The notes beneath the pieces were generated by a model. That model did no database searches and had not been told where the DNA came from. It saw only the letters and a program-made list of their open reading frames with translations. This document shows positions 60,028 to 64,000 of a stretch of DNA of 64,000 nucleotides, in pieces; position 1 is the stretch's first letter; each line of letters starts with the position of its first letter. The DNA lies in contig NZ_CP070619.1 in assembly GCF_017068395.1 (NCBI RefSeq), positions 8,432,001 through 8,496,000 of the forward strand, given 5' to 3'. Position numbers and translations under genes: made by a program. The DNA comes from Rhodococcus pseudokoreensis (lineage in GTDB: Bacteria; Actinomycetota; Actinomycetes; Mycobacteriales; Mycobacteriaceae).

Positions 60028-60989
60028 TGACAGCATCGATCACCACCCGGTCCGCGATCACCACCACCGGGCTACGAAAGTCCTACGGCGACAAAGTCGT
60101 CCTCGACGGCATCGACCTCGACATCGACGAGGGAACGATCTTCTCGCTGCTCGGACCCAACGGCGCAGGCAAGACCACCATGGTCCAGATTCTGTCCACC
60201 CTCATCGCCCCCGACGGCGGCGACGTCCGGATCGCGGGTCACGATCCCGCCCGCGAGCCCGATGCGGTGCGGTCAACCATCGGTGTGACCGGCCAGTTCT
60301 CCGCGGTGGACAACCTGCTCACGGGTCGCGAGAATCTGATGCTGATGGCCGATCTGCACCATCTGCGCCGCGACGCGGGCCGCGCCCGGGCAACGGAACT
60401 GCTTGCCCGGTTCGATCTCGTCGAGGCGGGCACGAAGCCGGCCGGAAGTTACTCCGGTGGCATGCGCCGCCGGCTCGACCTCGCGATGACCCTCGTCGGA
60501 GATCCCCGGATCATCTTCCTCGACGAGCCGACGACCGGTCTCGATCCGCGAAGCCGACGCGCCATGTGGCAGATCATCCGCGAACTCGTCGCCGACGGGG
60601 TCACGATCTTTCTCACCACCCAGTACCTCGAGGAAGCGGATCGGCTCGCCGACCGGATCGCCCTCCTCGACGGCGGCCGGCTGGTCGCGGAGGGAACGCC
60701 GGAGCAGCTGAAGAGGCTCGTTCCGGGCGGCCACATCACCCTGCAGTTGCCCGGGGCGCGCGAACTCGACGCGGCCTCCCGGCTCCTCGGGGACGTGACC
60801 CGGAACGAGGAATCGCTCACCCTGCAGGTTCCCGGCGACGGCAGCGTGCAATCGCTGCGCGCACTGCTCGACCGGCTCGATCACGCGTCGATCCAGGTCG
60901 AGAACCTGACCGTGCACACCCCCGATCTCGACGACGTCTTCCTCGCGCTCACCGAGCGCGCCGCAACCGGGAAAGAGAGCCTGCGATGA
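60027..60989 (+). CDS. ABC exporter ATP-binding protein (DrrA-like)
   Basis: A 320-residue exporter ATPase. Walker A GPNGAGKTT (about 43-51), signature YSGGMRRRLDLAMTLVG, Walker B IIFLDEPTTGLDPRSRR and H-loop region FLTTQYLEEADRLADR. The length and C-terminal extension fit the daunorubicin-resistance DrrA group. The stop overlaps the permease start by ATGA. Confidence 0.95.
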   Translation: MTASITTRSAITTTGLRKSYGDKVVLDGIDLDIDEGTIFSLLGPNGAGKTTMVQILSTLIAPDGGDVRIAGHDPAREPDAVRSTIGVTGQFSAVDNLLTGRENLMLMADLHHLRRDAGRARATELLARFDLVEAGTKPAGSYSGGMRRRLDLAMTLVGDPRIIFLDEPTTGLDPRSRRAMWQIIRELVADGVTIFLTTQYLEEADRLADRIALLDGGRLVAEGTPEQLKRLVPGGHITLQLPGARELDAASRLLGDVTRNEESLTLQVPGDGSVQSLRALLDRLDHASIQVENLTVHTPDLDDVFLALTERAATGKESLR

Positions 60990-61774
60990 CGACCATGGGT
61001 TACGCGCTGAGCGATTCGGCAACAATGCTGAGACGCAACCTCCGGCACATGATCCGGTACCCGTCGGTGACGGTGCTCCTCGTCGGGATGCCGATCGTCC
61101 TTCTCCTGCTCTTCGTGTACGTCTTCGGCGGCACGCTGGGGGCGGGACTCGGCGACCCCGCCGGCGGACGCGGCGCCTACATCGACTACGTGGCACCCGG
61201 AATCCTCTTGATGACCGTGGCCAGCGCCGCCCAGGGAACCGCGATCTCGGTCGCCACCGACATGACCGAGGGCATCATCGCCCGGTTCCGGACCATGGCC
61301 ATCGCACGGGTGTCCGTGCTGACCGGGCACGTCATCGGCAGCATGATCCAGACACTGATCAGCCTCGTGCTGGTCGTCGGTGTCGCCGTGCTCATCGGTT
61401 TCCGGCCGACCGCCGGGCTCGGCGAGTGGGTCGCGGCAACAGTGGTGCTCGCGATGTTCACGTTCGCGCTCACCTGGCTGTCCGTCGCGTTCGGGCTGGT
61501 GTCCAAGAGCGTCGAAACGGCGAGCAACCTTCCGATGGTTCTGATACTCCTGCCCTTTCTCGGCAGTGGGTTCGTTCCCACCGACTCGATGCCTGCCGGT
61601 CTCCGGTGGTTCGCCGAGTACCAGCCGTTCAGCCCCGTCATCGAGACCATCCGCGGACTGCTGCTCGGCGGTCCCGTCGGCAGCAGCGCCGTGCTCGCGG
61701 TCGGATGGAGCGCCGGCATCGCGCTGTTCGGCTATCTCTGGGCGAAAAGACTGTTCAACCGGCGCGTGAACTGA
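60986..61774 (+). CDS. ABC-2 type permease (DrrB-like)
   Basis: A 262-residue permease with six membrane segments. RNLRHMIRYPSVTVLLVGMP opens the protein; YVAPGILLMTVASAAQGTAI and PFSPVIETIRGLLLGG are ABC-2 hallmarks. With the DrrA-like ATPase it exports a hydrophobic compound, drug or lipid. Confidence 0.94.
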   Translation: MTTMGYALSDSATMLRRNLRHMIRYPSVTVLLVGMPIVLLLLFVYVFGGTLGAGLGDPAGGRGAYIDYVAPGILLMTVASAAQGTAISVATDMTEGIIARFRTMAIARVSVLTGHVIGSMIQTLISLVLVVGVAVLIGFRPTAGLGEWVAATVVLAMFTFALTWLSVAFGLVSKSVETASNLPMVLILLPFLGSGFVPTDSMPAGLRWFAEYQPFSPVIETIRGLLLGGPVGSSAVLAVGWSAGIALFGYLWAKRLFNRRVN

Positions 61775-61901
61775 CGGCTTTCACCCGTGCCGGCGGGCAC
61801 TCACCGCGGTACTCTTCCGATGCCGCGGTTTCGCCACCGATGATGCAGCCGCAGGTTACAGTCGGAACCGGTTTTTCCTTCTTCAGCAGGGTGGGATCGC
61901 G

Positions 61902-62288
61902 ATGAACTTGATCAAGAAATCGGCAGCATCGGTCCTCGTCGCAGCGACGGTGACACTCGGAGCGGGCACGGCACACGCCGACCCCGTCGTACCGAACACG
62001 GGAACGCCGGCACTGGCGATCCCCGGCCGGCACGAGGTCGACAAGCAGAAGGCCCTCGAGAACATGCTCAACGAACTCGGCGTCGGCTGGGCCAACGGGG
62101 GAGCGGCCGGCACGGCGATCGGCGCGCTCATGGGTCTCGGCGTCGGATGTGTCTCGATGTTCCCCGGCAGCCTCGCCGGCTGCATCATCGGCACGCCGAT
62201 CGGCGCGATCACCGGTGCGATCGTCGGTATGGGCCAGGGCAACCCCAGGGCGGCGCAGGCCATCCAGGAATACATCAACACGCCGTGA
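61902..62288 (+). CDS. Secreted glycine-zipper protein
   Basis: A 128-residue precursor. Signal peptide SAASVLVAATVTLGAGTAHA cleaved before DPVVPN. The mature region has a glycine-zipper hairpin, AAGTAIGALMGLGVGCVSMF and IIGTPIGAITGAIVGMGQG, which can insert in or cross membranes, with two cysteines. Similar small proteins are common in mycolata. Function unknown. Confidence 0.82.
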   Translation: MNLIKKSAASVLVAATVTLGAGTAHADPVVPNTGTPALAIPGRHEVDKQKALENMLNELGVGWANGGAAGTAIGALMGLGVGCVSMFPGSLAGCIIGTPIGAITGAIVGMGQGNPRAAQAIQEYINTP

Positions 62289-62299
62289 GTCGTTGTCCG

Positions 62300-63226
62300 T
62301 CAACTCCGTTCACGGAGTCGGCGGATCACGGGGGCGAACACCTCCAGGTAGGGTTCGTGGACAGTGATGTACGAGAAGCCGTAACGTTCCCGATGGCTCC
62401 GGAGTTGCTCGGCCATCTCCTCCACGGTTCCCACGAGGACGTACGGAGTGCCGAGGACGTCGTCCACCGACAGGGTGCCGCCGAGCCGGTCCGCGATCTC
62501 GTTCGCTGCGGCTCGGCGGTCGTCCGTCTCGACGACCAACTGGACCAGTAGATGCCACTCGATGTCCTCGGCGCGCACACCGGCATGCTTCCGCACGAAG
62601 CGAATTCGCTCGGCCGTTTCGTACGCGGTGGCGAGACGGAATTTGCCCGGGGGCCGGCCCGGAATCTGAAACGTCCCCGCGACGCCGACGATGTCGGCGT
62701 GGGCGGCCGCGATCCGCAGCACCCGATCGCCGGTACCACCGATGATCAGGGGCGGGCCCGAGCCGCCGAACCCGCGCCGCTGCAACGGTCGTGGCACGGT
62801 GCGGCCCTCGGGTAGCTCGTCGAAGTCCGTGGTGAAGGACGTGCGGAGGCCGTCGACCATTTCCGACAACTGCTCGACCCGGCCGCCGAACGGCTTCCAT
62901 TCGATGCCCGCGGCGTCGAACTCCCACTTCATGTGCCCGGCACCGAGACCGATCTCGAGCCTTCCGTCGGTGAGGACGTCCGTCGTCGCGATCTCGCGAG
63001 CGAGTAGGGCGGTATTCCAGAACGGTGAGTTGAGCACCAGAGTTCCGACCCGCAGTCCCGTGGCGCCGGCGACGGCCACCAGGAGGGGAAACGGTGCCGG
63101 GGCGCCGAGATGGTCGGCGGCGAACACGGTGTCGTAGCCGGCGCTCTCGCCGAGCCGGCATCGATCGAGAAGGGCGTCGCGGGAGTCGAACCCGAAAATG
63201 TTGAACGAGAATCGGAAATCGTGCAT
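62300..63226 (-). CDS. LLM-class F420-dependent oxidoreductase
   Basis: A 308-residue luciferase-like monooxygenase fold. MHDFRFSFNIFGFDSRDALL starts a TIM barrel, GYDTVFAADHLGAPAPFPLL is the substrate loop, EIATTDVLTDGRLEIGLGAG and PPLIIGGTGDRVLRIAAAHA are the F420/FMN contact regions. Such enzymes usually use coenzyme F420 in actinobacteria. ATG 63226 is selected by family alignment; GTG 63235 is a close alternative. Confidence 0.92.
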   Translation of the reverse strand: MHDFRFSFNIFGFDSRDALLDRCRLGESAGYDTVFAADHLGAPAPFPLLVAVAGATGLRVGTLVLNSPFWNTALLAREIATTDVLTDGRLEIGLGAGHMKWEFDAAGIEWKPFGGRVEQLSEMVDGLRTSFTTDFDELPEGRTVPRPLQRRGFGGSGPPLIIGGTGDRVLRIAAAHADIVGVAGTFQIPGRPPGKFRLATAYETAERIRFVRKHAGVRAEDIEWHLLVQLVVETDDRRAAANEIADRLGGTLSVDDVLGTPYVLVGTVEEMAEQLRSHRERYGFSYITVHEPYLEVFAPVIRRLRERS

Positions 63227-63372
63227 GGACTTCACGATGCACCCGATGTGGCTCCGCCGGTGCCGAATGCGACGGGGGAACGCTGCAACTTCAGCGTCGC
63301 GGATGTGATGCTGACCACACCTGAACCGGTTTTCCCACGTGGCGGCGCCGAATCGCCCTGCAAGTTCCACGC

Positions 63373-63391
63373 TTAGGGCAGGCATGCCTTA
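63373..63391. promoter_or_regulatory. Palindromic site resembling a degenerate DtxR/IdeR iron box
   Basis: TTAGGGCAGGCATGCCTTA matches TTAGGTTAGGCTAACCTAA at 13 of 19 positions and contains the perfect palindrome AGGCATGCCT (63380-63389). It is 12 bp before the GTG of the DoxX gene, over its probable promoter. A weak but position-consistent iron-box candidate. Confidence 0.35.
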
Positions 63392-63402
63392 TCTTCTGCG
63401 AT

Positions 63403-63897
63403 GTGACAAACAAGAGCATCTCACGCCTTCAAGGCGCCAGTGTCGACTATGCCATCGCGGCGTTCCGCGTGGTTGTCGGCTTCCTCTTCTTCTGCCATGG
63501 AACTTCGACGTTGTTCGCGTGGCCGACCGCACCTCACAGCGGGCACACCGCAGCGGTAGGTGCCTGGCCGAGCTGGTGGGGTGCCGTGATCCAACTCGTC
63601 TGCGGCGCCGCGTTGTTCCTCGGCCTCGGGACGCGAATTGCGGCGTTCCTCGCCTCGGGTTCGATGGCGTACGCCTACTTCTGGAGCCACCAGCCGGACG
63701 GTGCCCTCCCCATCCAGAACAATGGTGAACTCTCGGCCATCTTCTGCTGGGCCCTGTTCCTCATGATCTTCCTCGGCGGCGGTGCACTCTCGCTCGATCG
63801 CCTCATCGCTCGTGGCGGGCGCACGGCGCAGGCCGACGACGGCGCCACCGCCGGCGAATCCGGACCCACGGACGAGTTGCGGGAAGTGAACGCCTGA
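63403..63897 (+). CDS. DoxX family membrane protein
   Basis: A 164-residue DoxX protein with four membrane segments: ASVDYAIAAFRVVVGFLFFC is the first and includes the family R-x-x-x-G-x-x-F motif; then AVIQLVCGAALFLGLGTRIA, SMAYAYFWSHQPDGALPIQN and FCWALFLMIFLGGGALSLDR. GTG 63403 has no ribosome site, perhaps a leaderless mRNA. The tail is acidic and hydrophilic. Confidence 0.9.
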   Translation: MTNKSISRLQGASVDYAIAAFRVVVGFLFFCHGTSTLFAWPTAPHSGHTAAVGAWPSWWGAVIQLVCGAALFLGLGTRIAAFLASGSMAYAYFWSHQPDGALPIQNNGELSAIFCWALFLMIFLGGGALSLDRLIARGGRTAQADDGATAGESGPTDELREVNA

Positions 63898-63910
63898 AGA
63901 ACGTCTCGTG

Positions 63911-63940
63911 AGCCCGGGCGATGACCGTCATCTCCCGGCT
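63911..63940 (+). terminator. Hairpin after the DoxX gene
   Basis: AGCCCGGGCGATGAC and GTCATCTCCCGGCT pair around a single C, with one bulged C and one mismatch. It begins 13 bp after the stop. No long T run. Confidence 0.6.
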
Positions 63941-63956
63941 CGCCTGAACAGGCGAA

Positions 63957-63990
63957 CAGTGCCCAGCGTCGCGAAGACTGCTGGGCACTG
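63957..63990. terminator. Second hairpin CAGTGCCCAGC / GCTGGGCACTG
   Basis: Perfect 11-bp arms with a 12-nt loop, 16 bp after the previous hairpin. It probably ends transcription from a gene beyond the window or acts as a second terminator. Confidence 0.65.
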
Positions 63991-64000
63991 CTCTCGCGAT

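Noticed and set aside
1..64000. CRISPR arrays, tRNA or rRNA genes, prophage
   Set aside because: No regularly spaced repeats, no cloverleaf or rRNA signature, and no phage structural or integrase gene seen; the only mobile element recognised is the IS256-family copy.

Overview
The window is high-GC actinobacterial DNA. Genus-level signs point to Rhodococcus or a close mycolic-acid relative: a mycobacterial-type GlnX-GlnH pair, a SigG/SigJ-type sigma factor with an SnoaL tail, an F420-type luciferase-like oxidoreductase, many catabolic genes, frequent GTG starts and 4-bp ATGA/GTGA gene overlaps. I found no rRNA, tRNA, CRISPR array or phage structural gene. The species cannot be fixed from sequence reading alone.

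Layout. 0-8.8 kb is an accessory, stress-like area. It holds the end of an agmatine deiminase, a TetR regulator, a frameshifted TerD plus PD-(D/E)XK nuclease-like gene, two unknown genes, a complete IS256-family element with an 8-bp target duplication, an FHA-HTH regulator whose last codon was hit by that IS, and a DUF6745-like gene with a small partner. 8.8-18.4 kb (minus strand) is a catabolic operon: a large ATPase-LuxR regulator, NTF2-like protein, nucleoside-deaminase-like gene (frameshifted in a C run), dienelactone hydrolase, complete ABC importer, flavin reductase and acyl-CoA-dehydrogenase-like monooxygenase. 18.4-22.9 kb is a second aromatic-ring module (FAD hydroxylase, fumarylacetoacetate-hydrolase-family enzyme, extradiol-type VOC dioxygenase) with a divergent GntR regulator and two matching 18-bp operator-like palindromes. 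22.9-35.8 kb is a mixture of single genes: an orphan histidine kinase, a dehalogenase-like enzyme, GlnX-GlnH without PknG, a lone sugar-type binding protein, methyltransferase, a double-HTH MerR protein, hydrolase and oxidoreductase.

36.3-37.5 kb holds a RES-Xre toxin-antitoxin pair. 38-42.4 kb contains two paralogous small proteins, a methyltransferase, an SDR coupled to a QueA-like gene, and a CsbD stress protein. 42.5-47.8 kb is a ten-gene gas vesicle operon (minus strand, gene order Y-Z-A-F-G-O-J-L-S-K), whose SRPBCC protein ends in an acidic region followed by two AT-hook-like motifs. 49.5-54.3 kb is a ureohydrolase (agmatinase family), sodium:solute symporter and PucR regulator set. 54.8-64 kb contains a bicupin, a serine beta-lactamase-like lipoprotein, a sigma factor, a ribbon-helix-helix protein with its start codon inside its probable operator, a DUF4097 protein coupled to an ABC-2 exporter, a secreted glycine-zipper protein, an LLM oxidoreductase and a DoxX membrane protein.

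How they work together. The two catabolic blocks look like uptake plus ring oxidation and hydrolysis of aromatic or heteroaromatic compounds, each with its own regulator. The gas vesicle genes form one tightly coupled transcript. The best candidates for new biology are the AT-hook SRPBCC protein in the gas vesicle operon, the TerD-nuclease fusion, the FHA-HTH/DUF6745 divergent locus, the PknG-less GlnXH sensor, and several clear but unassigned operator dyads.
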